38,402 nucleotides of DNA from Acidobacterium sp. GTDB lineage: Bacteria; Acidobacteriota; Vicinamibacteria; Vicinamibacterales; UBA2999. The notes beneath the pieces were generated by a model. The model saw nothing but the letters and a program-made list of their open reading frames with translations. It did not search any database and was not told the DNA's origin. The stretch covers positions 1 to 38,402 of the forward strand of contig NSIL01000024.1 in NCBI GenBank assembly GCA_002737365.1, given 5' to 3'. The translations under genes and the position numbers were made by a program. Shown here piece by piece: positions 25,866 through 34,727 of the stretch (within the stretch, counting starts at the first letter, position 1; each line of letters opens with the position of its first letter).

Positions 25866-27500
25866 ATGACTACAGCGGCGGCGGTAGCGAAGGCGCTGGC
25901 AGATGCCGGCATCGCACGAGTATTCGGTCTTCCCGGTGGGGAAGTCCTGGCGCTGATCGATGAACTTCGCAAGGCCGGGATTGATTTCGTCCTGATGCGC
26001 CACGAGGCCAATGCCGGCATTGCCGCCGCAGTCTACGGCAAGTTGCACGGCCAGCCAGGCGTGGTGCTGGCGACCCTGGGGCCGGGCGCGGCCAATCTTC
26101 TGCTGCCAGTCTCGAGTGCCTATCTCGACCAGGAGCCACTGCTGGCCATCAGCGCGCAGTTGCCTGGTGATCTACCGGCGAGTCACACCCATCAGTGGTT
26201 GCCGCTGCACGACATTTATCGGCCCGTGTGCCGGATGACCGGCGAGATCACCGTCGACAACGCGACCACCGTGGTCGGCCGCGCCTTGGCGGCCTGCATG
26301 GAGCGTCCTTACGGCGCCTCGTTCCTGACGATGTCCGCGCGCGAGGCGGTGAAAGACGTCGTGTCTCGGCCCCCCATAAAGGGGGGCCCGACAACGGCCG
26401 CAACCAATCTCGTAGAGCCCTCCTTTACGAGAGGCCGGGATGCCGGCGCCGCGGCCGCCCACCTGCGCGCACGCCTCGCCACCGCTGAACGGCCACTCGT
26501 CTTGGTCGGCCTCGGTGTCGACAACGCGAACGCCACCCGCATCCGCCGCTGGCTCGACGAGTGGAACCTGCCCGTCGCCGTCACGCCGAAGGTCAAGGGC
26601 ATCGTCGACGAGACCGGACCGAACTTTGTCGGCGTGATTAGCGGCATGGCCGCGGACGGGTTGATGGTTGATGCGCTGAAGGCGTCAGATCTGCTGATTG
26701 GCTTCGGCCTCGATCCGGTGGAAGTGGACAAGACCTGGCACGCGGAATTACCGATCGAGTGGATCCTCGAAGCGCCCAACGTCGCGGGCATGGTACCCGC
26801 CGGAGTTGACCTGGTCGAGCACTCCTCGTTTCTCGATGCGATCGCCCGCGAGCCGGCGCCCAGGGCCTGGGACCGACCGTTCGACATCTTCCAGCAGAAG
26901 CGTAAAGGCCTGCTTGTACGGAGGGCCGGGTCTTTAGACTCGGCCGCACCATCGACCATGTGGCCTGGCGACCTGATTCGCACGCTGTCCGGCGCCATGC
27001 CGGCCTCGACCATCGTCACCACCGATGTTGGCTCGCACAAGTACCTGTTCGGACAGTTCTGGCCGAGCCGTCACCCCGGCACGTTCTGGATGTCGAATGG
27101 GCTGTCGGGCATGGCCTATGGCCTGAGTGCCGCGATTGGCGCGAAGCTGGCGCATCCGGATGTGCCGGTGTTGGCGGCGGTCGGTGATGGCGGGTTCTCG
27201 ATGAACGCGCAGGAACTCGAAACCGCCGAGCGCGTGGGCGCGCCGTTCATCACCGTCGTCCTCGAGGACGGCAGCTACTCGCTGATCAAATTAGCGCAGG
27301 AGAATCGCCAGCTGCCGCCGCATCGCATGGACTTTGGCCCGATCGATACGGTGAAGATGGCCGAGGCGTGTGGGGTGCAGGCGTTGCGGACGACCAATCC
27401 TGACGAACTCGGGGCAGCGGTCCGCCGCGCCGCCGAGCAGAACCGCAGCCTCGTGGTCGGTGTGCCGGTGAACTACGCCGACTACAAGCTATTGTTCTAA
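25866..27500 (+). CDS. Thiamine diphosphate-dependent enzyme, acetolactate-synthase-like
   Basis: This 544-aa ThDP enzyme has the three-domain fold of acetolactate synthase, benzoylformate decarboxylase and relatives. The catalytic Glu is in LMRHEANAGIAAAVYG (about 46), followed by LGPGAANL. The ThDP/Mg motif is VGDGGFSMNAQELETAERVG (about 438-457). The reaction cannot be named; the final steps in similar enzymes are carboligation or decarboxylation of 2-oxo acids. Two stretches look like inserted repeats: SRPPIKGGPTTAATNLVEPSFTRG (about 167-190), encoded by two palindromes, and LLVRRAGSLDSAA (about 350-362), encoded by a third. It is followed after 4 bp by the Old Yellow Enzyme gene, so they are probably cotranscribed. 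Confidence 0.88.
   Translation: MTTAAAVAKALADAGIARVFGLPGGEVLALIDELRKAGIDFVLMRHEANAGIAAAVYGKLHGQPGVVLATLGPGAANLLLPVSSAYLDQEPLLAISAQLPGDLPASHTHQWLPLHDIYRPVCRMTGEITVDNATTVVGRALAACMERPYGASFLTMSAREAVKDVVSRPPIKGGPTTAATNLVEPSFTRGRDAGAAAAHLRARLATAERPLVLVGLGVDNANATRIRRWLDEWNLPVAVTPKVKGIVDETGPNFVGVISGMAADGLMVDALKASDLLIGFGLDPVEVDKTWHAELPIEWILEAPNVAGMVPAGVDLVEHSSFLDAIAREPAPRAWDRPFDIFQQKRKGLLVRRAGSLDSAAPSTMWPGDLIRTLSGAMPASTIVTTDVGSHKYLFGQFWPSRHPGTFWMSNGLSGMAYGLSAAIGAKLAHPDVPVLAAVGDGGFSMNAQELETAERVGAPFITVVLEDGSYSLIKLAQENRQLPPHRMDFGPIDTVKMAEACGVQALRTTNPDELGAAVRRAAEQNRSLVVGVPVNYADYKLLF
26368..26388. repeat. Hairpin repeat inside the TPP gene
   Basis: GGCCCCCC and GGGGGGCC form a perfect 8-bp stem around ATAAA. 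A second inverted repeat (TCTCGTA/TACGAGA, 26408-26432) follows 20 bp later. Both lie in frame in an interdomain linker and encode low-complexity residues. Confidence 0.6.
26924..26945. repeat. Hairpin repeat with TTTA loop inside the TPP gene
   Basis: GGCCGGGTC (26924-26932) and GACTCGGCC (26937-26945) pair along 9 bp with one wobble around TTTA. It lies in frame just before the C-terminal ThDP domain and resembles the hairpins at 4802-4819 and 14761-14786. Confidence 0.6.
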
Positions 27501-27504
27501 CGAC

Positions 27505-28593
27505 ATGTCGCACCTGTTCGATTCGCTGACCATCCGAAACCAGACGTTCGCCAACCGCGTGTTCGTCTCGCCGATGTGCGAGTACTCGAGTGACGATGGC
27601 TTCGCCAACGACTGGCACCTGGTGCACCTGGGCGGTCGCGCCGTCGGTGGGGCCGGGCTCGTCCTGACCGAGGCGACCGCGGTGACGCCCGAGGGACGCA
27701 TCAGTCCGCAGGACCTCGGTATCTGGAAGGACGAGCACATCGACTTTCTGTCGCGCATCGTTCGCTTCATCCACGCGCAGGGGAGCATCGCCGGGATGCA
27801 ACTGGCGCACGCGGGACGCAAGGCGAGCACCTATCGCCCCTGGAGCGGGAACGGCGCGATTCCACTCGCCGATGGCGGGTGGTCCGAGGTGTTGGCGCCG
27901 AGCGCCGCGGCCTTCGCCGACAATTATCCGCTGCCACAGGAACTGACACTCGATGGCATTGCGCGGGTCACCGAGGCGTTTGTCGATGCCGCCCGGCGAG
28001 CGCACCAGGCTGGGTTTCGCGTGATCGAGATCCACGCCGCCCACGGCTACCTGCTGCACGAGTTCTTGTCGCCGCTGAGCAATCAACGGCAGGATCAGTA
28101 CGGCGGCTCGTTCGAGAACCGCACGCGGTTCCTGCGTGAAGTCGTCCAGGCCGTCCGTCGAGTCTGGCCGGAGGAGGCGCCGCTGTTCGTGCGGATCTCC
28201 GCGACTGATTGGGTCGAGGGTGGGTGGGACCTCGAGCAATCGGTAGAACTCGCGCGGCAGCTGAAGTCGCTCGGAGTGGATTTCATCGACTGTTCTTCCG
28301 GCGGTAATGCGGCCCAGGCGAAAATTCCGATCGGGCCCGGATACCAGGCGCCGTTTGCCGAGAGGATTCGGCGGGACGCCGGCATCCTCACCGGCGCGGT
28401 CGGTCTGATCACCGAGCCATTACAGGCCGAGCAAATCGTCGCGACGGGCCAGGCCGATGCCGTGCTGCTGGCGCGCGAACTCCTGCGCGATCCGTATTTC
28501 CCACTGCGCGCGGCCGGCGAGCTTGGGCAGGACATTGGATGGCCGGCGCAGTATCTGCGTGCGGGTCCGAAGGGCGCCACGCCGCGCGGCTAA
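27505..28593 (+). CDS. NADH:flavin oxidoreductase, Old Yellow Enzyme (NamA/YqjM-like)
   Basis: This 362-aa FMN TIM-barrel ene-reductase of the YqjM/NamA branch reduces activated C=C bonds with NAD(P)H. It carries FANRVFVSPMCEYSSDDG with the branch-specific Cys, TEATAVTPEGRISPQDLGIW, MQLAHAGRKAS, the active-site HAAHGYLLHEFLSP, NQRQDQYGGS and the arginine-rich ENRTRF. Length is normal. It stands 4 bp after the TPP enzyme and 31 bp before the ABC exporter. The true substrate is unknown. Confidence 0.93.
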   Translation: MSHLFDSLTIRNQTFANRVFVSPMCEYSSDDGFANDWHLVHLGGRAVGGAGLVLTEATAVTPEGRISPQDLGIWKDEHIDFLSRIVRFIHAQGSIAGMQLAHAGRKASTYRPWSGNGAIPLADGGWSEVLAPSAAAFADNYPLPQELTLDGIARVTEAFVDAARRAHQAGFRVIEIHAAHGYLLHEFLSPLSNQRQDQYGGSFENRTRFLREVVQAVRRVWPEEAPLFVRISATDWVEGGWDLEQSVELARQLKSLGVDFIDCSSGGNAAQAKIPIGPGYQAPFAERIRRDAGILTGAVGLITEPLQAEQIVATGQADAVLLARELLRDPYFPLRAAGELGQDIGWPAQYLRAGPKGATPRG

Positions 28594-28624
28594 CGGCCGA
28601 GTTGGCCTATGCTGATGACTTCCC

Positions 28625-29266
28625 ATGCTTAAGCTCTTCGCCCTTCTTAAACCCCTTCGTGGGTCGGTGGCGATTGTTACCGTGTTCGCCCTGGCGCAAT
28701 CGCTCGCCAACTTATACCTGCCGCGACTGATGGCCGACATCGTCGACTTCGGCATCGTCCGCGGTGACACCCGGAAGATCTACGAGATCGGCGGACTGAT
28801 GCTACTGGTCGCCATTGTCGGCACCATCTGCGCGGTGGCCGGCAGCTACTTCGCGTTGATGGTCGCCACCGGCTTCGGCCGGATCATCCGCGGCCGCGTG
28901 TTCGATCGCGTGGCGCACTTCTCGGTCCACCAGTTCGAGGAATTCAGCACCGCGTCACTGATTACGCGCACCACTAACGACACCACGCAAGTGCAGCAGG
29001 TGCTGCTGATGTTGCTGAGCATGGCGATTTCGGCGCCGATGATGGCGATTGGCGGCGTGACGCTGTCGCTGTCGCAGGACGCGCGACTGGCGCGGGTGCT
29101 GATTGCCGTGATCCCGATCTTGGCCGTCGTGTTCTTTCTGATCATGTGGAAGGCGGCGCTGCTGTATCAGCAGATGCAGATCAAGATCGACCGCCTCAAC
29201 CTGGTGCGGGACGAGGGCCTGAGCGGCGTGCGGGTGATTCGCGCCTTCGACCGTGGCGCTGATTAA
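28625..29266 (+). CDS. ABC exporter, N-terminal part (cut by in-frame TAA)
   Basis: This 213-aa fragment carries the first part of an ABC exporter (MsbA/MdlB-like) membrane domain. The start MLKLFALLKPLRGSVAIVTVFALAQS leads into about four membrane helices, ending at VRVIRAFDRGAD. The next codon, at 29264-29266, is TAA. The frame simply continues beyond it (SRRFATANEA ... at 29267), and that reading matches the normal family sequence after RAFDR. A single base change (for example GAA to TAA) would explain it. Without readthrough this piece lacks the ATPase domain. The gene is either newly broken, misread in sequencing, or expressed as two chains with the next ORF. Confidence 0.82.
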   Translation: MLKLFALLKPLRGSVAIVTVFALAQSLANLYLPRLMADIVDFGIVRGDTRKIYEIGGLMLLVAIVGTICAVAGSYFALMVATGFGRIIRGRVFDRVAHFSVHQFEEFSTASLITRTTNDTTQVQQVLLMLLSMAISAPMMAIGGVTLSLSQDARLARVLIAVIPILAVVFFLIMWKAALLYQQMQIKIDRLNLVRDEGLSGVRVIRAFDRGAD

Positions 29267-29296
29267 AGCCGGCGATTTGCCACTGCCAACGAGGCC

Positions 29297-30370
29297 GTGA
29301 CGAGCAACGCCATCCACGTCAACCGCCTGGTCGCGCTGCTGATGCCGGCCATGTTCTTCATGATGAACCTGACCAGTGTGCTGATTCTCTGGTTCGGCGC
29401 CGTGCGCATCGACGCCGGCGCGATGCACGTGGGCGCGATGATGGCGTCGCTGCAGTACGCCATCCAGATCCTGTTCGCGGTGTTCATGGTCACGGCGGTG
29501 TTCGTGATGCTGCCGCGCGCGGCGGCGTCGGCCGAGCGCATCAACGCCGTGCTCGACGTCGTCCCGGACGTGGTCGACCCCTTGAATGTGGGGTCCGGCG
29601 TCAATGTGGCATCAGCCTTCAGCCGGACCATTGGCCGCGTCGAATTCCAGAACGTGACGTTCCAGTATCCCGGCGCACAAGAGCCCGCCGTGTCTGACGT
29701 CTCGTTCACGGCCCTTCCCGGCGAAGTGACCGCGATCATCGGCGGCACGGGCTCTGGCAAGTCGACGCTGGCCGGATTGATCCCCCGCTTGTACGACGTC
29801 AACGCCGGCCGCTTGCTGGTGGATGGTGTCGATGTTCGCGAGATGCGCCAGGCAGAGCTGCGCGCCAGGATCGGCTACGTGTCGCAGAAAGCCGTGCTGT
29901 TCACCGGCACCGTGGCCAGCAACATTCGCTTTGGCCACGACGAGGCGACCGACGATGAGATGCGCCATGCCGCTTCGGTGGCGCAAGCCGACCACTTCAT
30001 CCGGACGCTGCCGGACAACTACGGCACGGTGATCAACGAAGAGGCCACCAACCTGTCGCAGGGGCAGAAGCAGTTGTTGACCATCGCCCGGGCGTTCTTG
30101 GCCGACCCGGCCATTCTGGTCCTGGACGAGGCGACCAGCAGCGTCGACACCCGTACCGAGGTGCTGATTCAGGAGGCGATGGGCCGGCTGATGAAGGGCC
30201 GGACGACGTTTGTCATCGCGCATCGGCTGTCGACCATCCGCAATGCCGACGTGATCCTGATGATGGCGCACGGCCGGATTGTCGAGAAAGGCACGCACCA
30301 GGCGTTGTTGGACGCCGGGGGGCGTTACGCGGAGTTGTACCAGAGTCAGTTTATGGGGGCCGTCAGTTAG
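29297..30370 (+). CDS. ABC exporter, C-terminal part with ATPase domain
   Basis: This 357-aa continuation, in the same frame as 28625-29266, begins at a GTG with no Shine-Dalgarno. It has the last two membrane helices (LLMPAMFFMMNLTSVLILWF, then VFMVTAVFVMLP) and a complete nucleotide-binding domain: Walker A GGTGSGKSTLAG, Q-loop YVSQKAVLF, signature LSQGQ, Walker B ILVLDEATSSVD and switch His in VIAHRLST. All motifs are intact, which argues that the break at 29264 is recent or that the protein is still made. With the N-terminal part it totals 581 codons, the usual length. Substrate is unknown. Confidence 0.85.
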   Translation: MTSNAIHVNRLVALLMPAMFFMMNLTSVLILWFGAVRIDAGAMHVGAMMASLQYAIQILFAVFMVTAVFVMLPRAAASAERINAVLDVVPDVVDPLNVGSGVNVASAFSRTIGRVEFQNVTFQYPGAQEPAVSDVSFTALPGEVTAIIGGTGSGKSTLAGLIPRLYDVNAGRLLVDGVDVREMRQAELRARIGYVSQKAVLFTGTVASNIRFGHDEATDDEMRHAASVAQADHFIRTLPDNYGTVINEEATNLSQGQKQLLTIARAFLADPAILVLDEATSSVDTRTEVLIQEAMGRLMKGRTTFVIAHRLSTIRNADVILMMAHGRIVEKGTHQALLDAGGRYAELYQSQFMGAVS

Positions 30371-30409
30371 CGCGGTTGGTGCTAACATGCGCCACGCGGA
30401 GGATAAGTT

Positions 30410-31567
30410 ATGGCATTTTCACGTCGTGAGTTCGTTCGGAGGTTAGGCGCGGGCGGCGCAGCGGTGGCGTCCGCGGCGCACATCATCGGCTACGGTCAGG
30501 AAGAGCTGCTGGCGTTTGTCGGCGAGGCCCAGGGCCAGCGGGGGCCGATGCTGGCCGGGACCATCAAGCTCAGTAGCAACGAGAACCTCAGGGGGCCCAG
30601 CCCCAAGGTCATCGCGGCATTGCGGCAGCACCCGTCCAAGGATTTGGGTCTCGGCTATCCGCCGCCCACTGTCAGCGCATTTGAGGCAGCCCTTGCCACG
30701 TTCTCTGGCGCGAAACCCGAGAACGTCATCATGGCCACCGGGTCCGGCGAGATTCTCACCGCTGCGGTCATGGCCTACTGTTCGCCCGACCGTGCCCTGG
30801 TGACGGCCGATCCGTCGTACTCGTCGCCGAATGGCACGGCGCAGAGCATCAAGGCGCCCGTGAAGTTGACGCCGGTCGACGCGCGCTTGCGTCTCGACCT
30901 CGAGGCGCTGATTCGCGGCTCGATCGGCGCCGGCCTGGTATTTCTGTGCAACCCCAACAACCCGACCTCGAGCGTGCATACGATGTCGGACATCGAGCGG
31001 GCCGTGCGGACCATCAAGGAGCGCTCGCCCCAGACCGGCATCCTGATCGACGAGGCCTACCTCGAGTACGCCACCCTGCCCGGGTCGGGCTCGATGGTGA
31101 AGCTGGCGCTGGAACTGCCGGGCGTGTTCATCTCACGGACCTTCTCGAAGGCGTACGGCTTGGCCGGGCTGCGGATGGGTTACGCCGTTGGTCAGCCCGA
31201 GACCATGCGGAAGGTCGGCCGCGCCTGGGGCCTGGGCAGCATCAACGAACTGCAGGCGGTGGCGGGCATCGCCGCGTTGAGCGACACCGCCCACATGGAA
31301 TGGGAGAAGGGCGAGAACAAGCGCGTCCGCGACTGGACGCAGGCGCAGTTCAAGGCCATGGGCTTTGACTCACCCGACTCGCAGACCAACTTCATCTTCG
31401 TCAACATCCGCAAGCCCGCGGTGCAGTTCCGTGACGCCTGCCGCGCCCAGGGCGTGGCGGTTGGCCGCGACTTCCCGCCGATGGAGAAGACCTACGCGCG
31501 CATCTCGCTCGGCCGGATGGAGGACATGGAGAAGGCGATGGTGGTGTTCAAGCAGGTGCTCAGCTGA
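30410..31567 (+). CDS. Tat-exported PLP aminotransferase, histidinol-phosphate aminotransferase-like
   Basis: This 385-aa fold-type I PLP enzyme closest to HisC-like aminotransferases has GGAGG (30398-30402) before its ATG. The N-terminus carries a twin-arginine signal (SRREFVRRLGAGGAAVASA, residues 4-22), so the folded holoenzyme should be exported. The core has SSNENLRGPSP, GSGEILTAA, CNPNNPTS, DEAYLEYA, the PLP lysine in SRTFSKAYGLAGLRMGY, and a C-terminal Arg in YARISLGR. Length and motifs are complete, so activity is expected; an extracytoplasmic aminotransferase is unusual because its amino donors are mostly cytoplasmic. It is the last gene of the TPP-OYE-ABC run. No his operon is near. 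Confidence 0.88.
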   Translation: MAFSRREFVRRLGAGGAAVASAAHIIGYGQEELLAFVGEAQGQRGPMLAGTIKLSSNENLRGPSPKVIAALRQHPSKDLGLGYPPPTVSAFEAALATFSGAKPENVIMATGSGEILTAAVMAYCSPDRALVTADPSYSSPNGTAQSIKAPVKLTPVDARLRLDLEALIRGSIGAGLVFLCNPNNPTSSVHTMSDIERAVRTIKERSPQTGILIDEAYLEYATLPGSGSMVKLALELPGVFISRTFSKAYGLAGLRMGYAVGQPETMRKVGRAWGLGSINELQAVAGIAALSDTAHMEWEKGENKRVRDWTQAQFKAMGFDSPDSQTNFIFVNIRKPAVQFRDACRAQGVAVGRDFPPMEKTYARISLGRMEDMEKAMVVFKQVLS

Positions 31568-31584
31568 TCTCCTGAATCTCCTCA

Positions 31585-32268
<684 letters not shown>

Positions 32269-32286
32269 TCTAGCGCTGGCACCTGC

Positions 32287-32292
32287 TAAAAT
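32287..32292 (+). promoter_or_regulatory. -10 box of tRNA-Arg(TCT)
   Basis: TAAAAT lies 9 nt before the mature tRNA 5' end at 32302. No clear -35 box is seen. Confidence 0.4.
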
Positions 32293-32301
32293 TGTGACCA
32301 C

Positions 32302-32378
32302 GCGCCCGTAGCTCATCCGGATAGAGCACCGACCTTCTAAGTCGGGGGTAGCTGGTTCGAGTCCAGCCGGGCGCGCCA
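32302..32378 (+). tRNA. tRNA-Arg(TCT)
   Basis: Acceptor GCGCCCG/CGGGCGC, D-arm GCTC...GAGC, anticodon stem CCGAC/GTCGG around CTTCTAA (anticodon TCT), T-arm CTGG-TTCGAGT-CCAG, discriminator G and an encoded CCA. The start codon of the next gene is only 6 nt beyond the CCA. Confidence 0.96.
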
Positions 32379-32384
32379 TTGCCG

Positions 32385-34358
32385 ATGAACGAAACGATCC
32401 AGGGATTGATCGTGGCTCTGCCCACCGTGGTCGTGGCGTTGGGCCTGCTCGCCATCTTGGTGGCGGGCCGCAGATCTGATTCGGCGATCCTGCCCCTGCT
32501 TGGTCTGCTCGATCTCATCTGGTGCGCGGTCGCCCTGTTTACCAAGCAGGTCTCACTCGTCCAGAGCATGAGCATCGAGTCAGCGCCCTCCGCGGTGTGG
32601 GGGATGCTGCTGACCGCGCTGGTCCCCGCGCTGTTGTTGAAGGCAATTCCATCGCGGCGGCGGGTGTGGGCGTCCTGGGCTGTTGTCTCGCTGGCGAGCG
32701 TGCTGCTAATCGTCGACAACGTCTATGGCCGGTGGTTCGGCGACATGTTCTCGGCCGTTGCCTTGCTCGCGGTGGGGCACATCGGCAGCGTCGCCGGCAG
32801 CGCCTGGAACCTCGTGGTCAGTCGGGACGGCTGGCTCTTGCTCGATGTGGTCCTGGCCGTGCCGCTGATGGTCGCGGTGTCGCGGCTCTCCGAGCAGCAC
32901 CGGCCGGGTCCACGGGTTCGCCATGGCACGACGCTCGTCGGCGTCCTGGTGATGCTGATCTCCGGATGGCAAACCTTCACGGCCTTGAGGGCGCAACCGA
33001 CGATCATCACCCAGCGATTCTCGAACTTCGCCATGGTGGTGCATACCGGGCCGTTGGTGTTCCACGCTGTCGACGCGTGGCTGACGATCAAACGCAACGT
33101 GGCCATGGAACTGCTGCCCGAGGCGTCGTTCGTCGAGACCAAGGCGTGGTTCGACCAGCGCCGCGCCCTGCGGGCCGGGGGGGGCAGTTTCGGTATTGCG
33201 ACGGGGATGAACCTGGTGGTCATCCAGGTCGAGTCGCTGCAGGCATCGATGGTCGATTTCCGCATCAACGGGCAGGCGGTCATGCCCAACCTGGCGCGAT
33301 TGCAAGCCGAAGGCATCTCGTTCGCGCAGGTCTTTGACCAGACCGATGAGGGGCGAACTTCGGATGCCGAGTGGCTGGGCCTGACGTCGCTGTTGCCCGA
33401 ACAGCATGGCGCCGCGGCGTTCATCGATGCGGCCGATCACCTGGTCGGCATGCCGCAGGTGCTGGCGTCGAGCGGCTACCGCACGATGTCCGCCGTCGCG
33501 TTCGCACCGTCATTCTGGAATCGCCGGGTCATGCATCCCCGCTACGGGTTCCTGTCGTCGGCGTTTGCCGCCGATTTCGCGCCTGGCGAACGAATCGGGT
33601 GGGGCCTCAACGACCGTGATTTCCTGCTGCAGATGGTGCCGAAACTCTCGGGCACTTCGTCACCGTTTGCGGCGTGGCTGATCACCCAGTCGTTACACTA
33701 TCCCTTTGAGTCGTTTCCGGACCGCCACAAGAAACTGAATGTGGGCGAATGGCGCGACACCCCCTTCGGTAACTACATTCACGGCCTGCACTATTTCGAC
33801 CAAGCCCTCGGCGATTTTCTCGCGGCGTTGAAGAGGGCCGGTGAGCTGGCGCGGACGATGATGGTGGTGACCGGCGACCACAGTGCCGGTTTCCCGTGGA
33901 CTCCCGAACTTGCGCATGCGTTCGGCTTTGGCAACAACTTGCTGAACTGGACCCTTGCCGATCGTGTCCCTCTCGTGATTAAGGTGCCCGGCAGCAGCGC
34001 ACAGCGGATCGAGGTACCGGTTGGCCAGGTCGACCTCGCGCCGACCGTGCTCAACCTGCTCGGCATCGACGCCACCGGCCTGCCGTACGTCGGCCGCAAC
34101 CTGCTCGGCAGCCCCGGCGATGAACCGGTGGTTCGTCGCGATGGCAGTTGGGTGGACGCGCGGCACCTGTTCCTGCTGCGCAGCGGCCCGACCGGCACCC
34201 ATTGCTACGATCGCGCGCGACTCATCGACGTGCCGTTGAAGGAATGCGAAGCGGGGTCGGCCACCGCCGCGCTCCAGGTAGAGATGGCCCGCCGGGTCCG
34301 CGAGTTCGACCTCCAGCAGCGACTGCTGGCCGAGTCCTTCGCCTCGGCACCGAAGTAG
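32385..34358 (+). CDS. LTA-synthase-like sulfatase-fold phosphoglycerol/phosphoethanolamine transferase
   Basis: This 657-aa membrane protein has about five N-terminal membrane helices (residues 8-190) and a C-terminal sulfatase-fold domain (about 285-600). The metal and nucleophile positions of LtaS/OpgB enzymes are present: VVIQVESLQ (Glu), DEGRTSDAEW (nucleophile Thr), SLHYPFESFP, and TGDHSAG (Asp-His). In a Gram-negative cell the likely job is decorating periplasmic glycans or lipids with phosphoglycerol or a similar group rather than making teichoic acid. ATG 32385 is preferred over a TTG 6 bp upstream. It follows tRNA-Arg(TCT) by 6 nt without a Shine-Dalgarno, so the message probably arises by tRNA processing. 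Its stop abuts the convergent yciH stop. Confidence 0.88.
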   Translation: MNETIQGLIVALPTVVVALGLLAILVAGRRSDSAILPLLGLLDLIWCAVALFTKQVSLVQSMSIESAPSAVWGMLLTALVPALLLKAIPSRRRVWASWAVVSLASVLLIVDNVYGRWFGDMFSAVALLAVGHIGSVAGSAWNLVVSRDGWLLLDVVLAVPLMVAVSRLSEQHRPGPRVRHGTTLVGVLVMLISGWQTFTALRAQPTIITQRFSNFAMVVHTGPLVFHAVDAWLTIKRNVAMELLPEASFVETKAWFDQRRALRAGGGSFGIATGMNLVVIQVESLQASMVDFRINGQAVMPNLARLQAEGISFAQVFDQTDEGRTSDAEWLGLTSLLPEQHGAAAFIDAADHLVGMPQVLASSGYRTMSAVAFAPSFWNRRVMHPRYGFLSSAFAADFAPGERIGWGLNDRDFLLQMVPKLSGTSSPFAAWLITQSLHYPFESFPDRHKKLNVGEWRDTPFGNYIHGLHYFDQALGDFLAALKRAGELARTMMVVTGDHSAGFPWTPELAHAFGFGNNLLNWTLADRVPLVIKVPGSSAQRIEVPVGQVDLAPTVLNLLGIDATGLPYVGRNLLGSPGDEPVVRRDGSWVDARHLFLLRSGPTGTHCYDRARLIDVPLKECEAGSATAALQVEMARRVREFDLQQRLLAESFASAPK

Positions 34359-34712
34359 CTAGCCGCCCTTGATGGCGTAGCCCTTCTGTCGAAATACGTC
34401 ACGGACGCGCTCGCGCAAGTCGCCCTGGATCTCCACCGTGTCGTCGCGCACGGCACCGCCGGTGCCACAGGCGCGCTTCAGATCACTGCACAGCTCTTTC
34501 AGGAACGCCTCGTTGCGCGGCAGGTCATACACGACCGTCACCGACTTGCCGCCGCGCCCAGCCTTTTCAAGCCGCATCTTGCCGACAATGCGCGGGGGCA
34601 CCGGCTGATCGGCGCCAGACTTCTTGCTGCACTGGCAGTTGCGCACCGGCCAGCCACATTTCGGGCACGTCTGACCTTTATCAGTGGAGTAGACGAGACG
34701 GGAGTTGCTCAT
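34359..34712 (-). CDS. yciH: SUI1/eIF1-like translation factor
   Basis: This 117-aa protein of the bacterial SUI1 (YciH) family, related to eIF1, has been proposed to influence start-codon selection. It starts with a zinc-ribbon-like CPKC...CQC (residues 16-28), then the SUI1 domain with RLEKAGRGGKSVTVVYDL and LKRACGTGGAVRDDTVEIQGD. It lies 15 bp downstream of the DUF4390 gene on the same strand, separated by a small CCCCGAGCGGGG hairpin. Confidence 0.9.
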   Translation of the reverse strand: MSNSRLVYSTDKGQTCPKCGWPVRNCQCSKKSGADQPVPPRIVGKMRLEKAGRGGKSVTVVYDLPRNEAFLKELCSDLKRACGTGGAVRDDTVEIQGDLRERVRDVFRQKGYAIKGG

Positions 34713-34727
34713 TACCCCGAGCGGGGG

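Noticed and set aside
26368-26432. CRISPR-like repeat cluster
   Set aside because: The palindromes differ in sequence and there is no regular repeat-spacer pattern.
29264-29266. Recoding (selenocysteine or pyrrolysine) in the ABC exporter
   Set aside because: The codon is TAA, not TGA or TAG, and the position is not a conserved Cys or Lys site.
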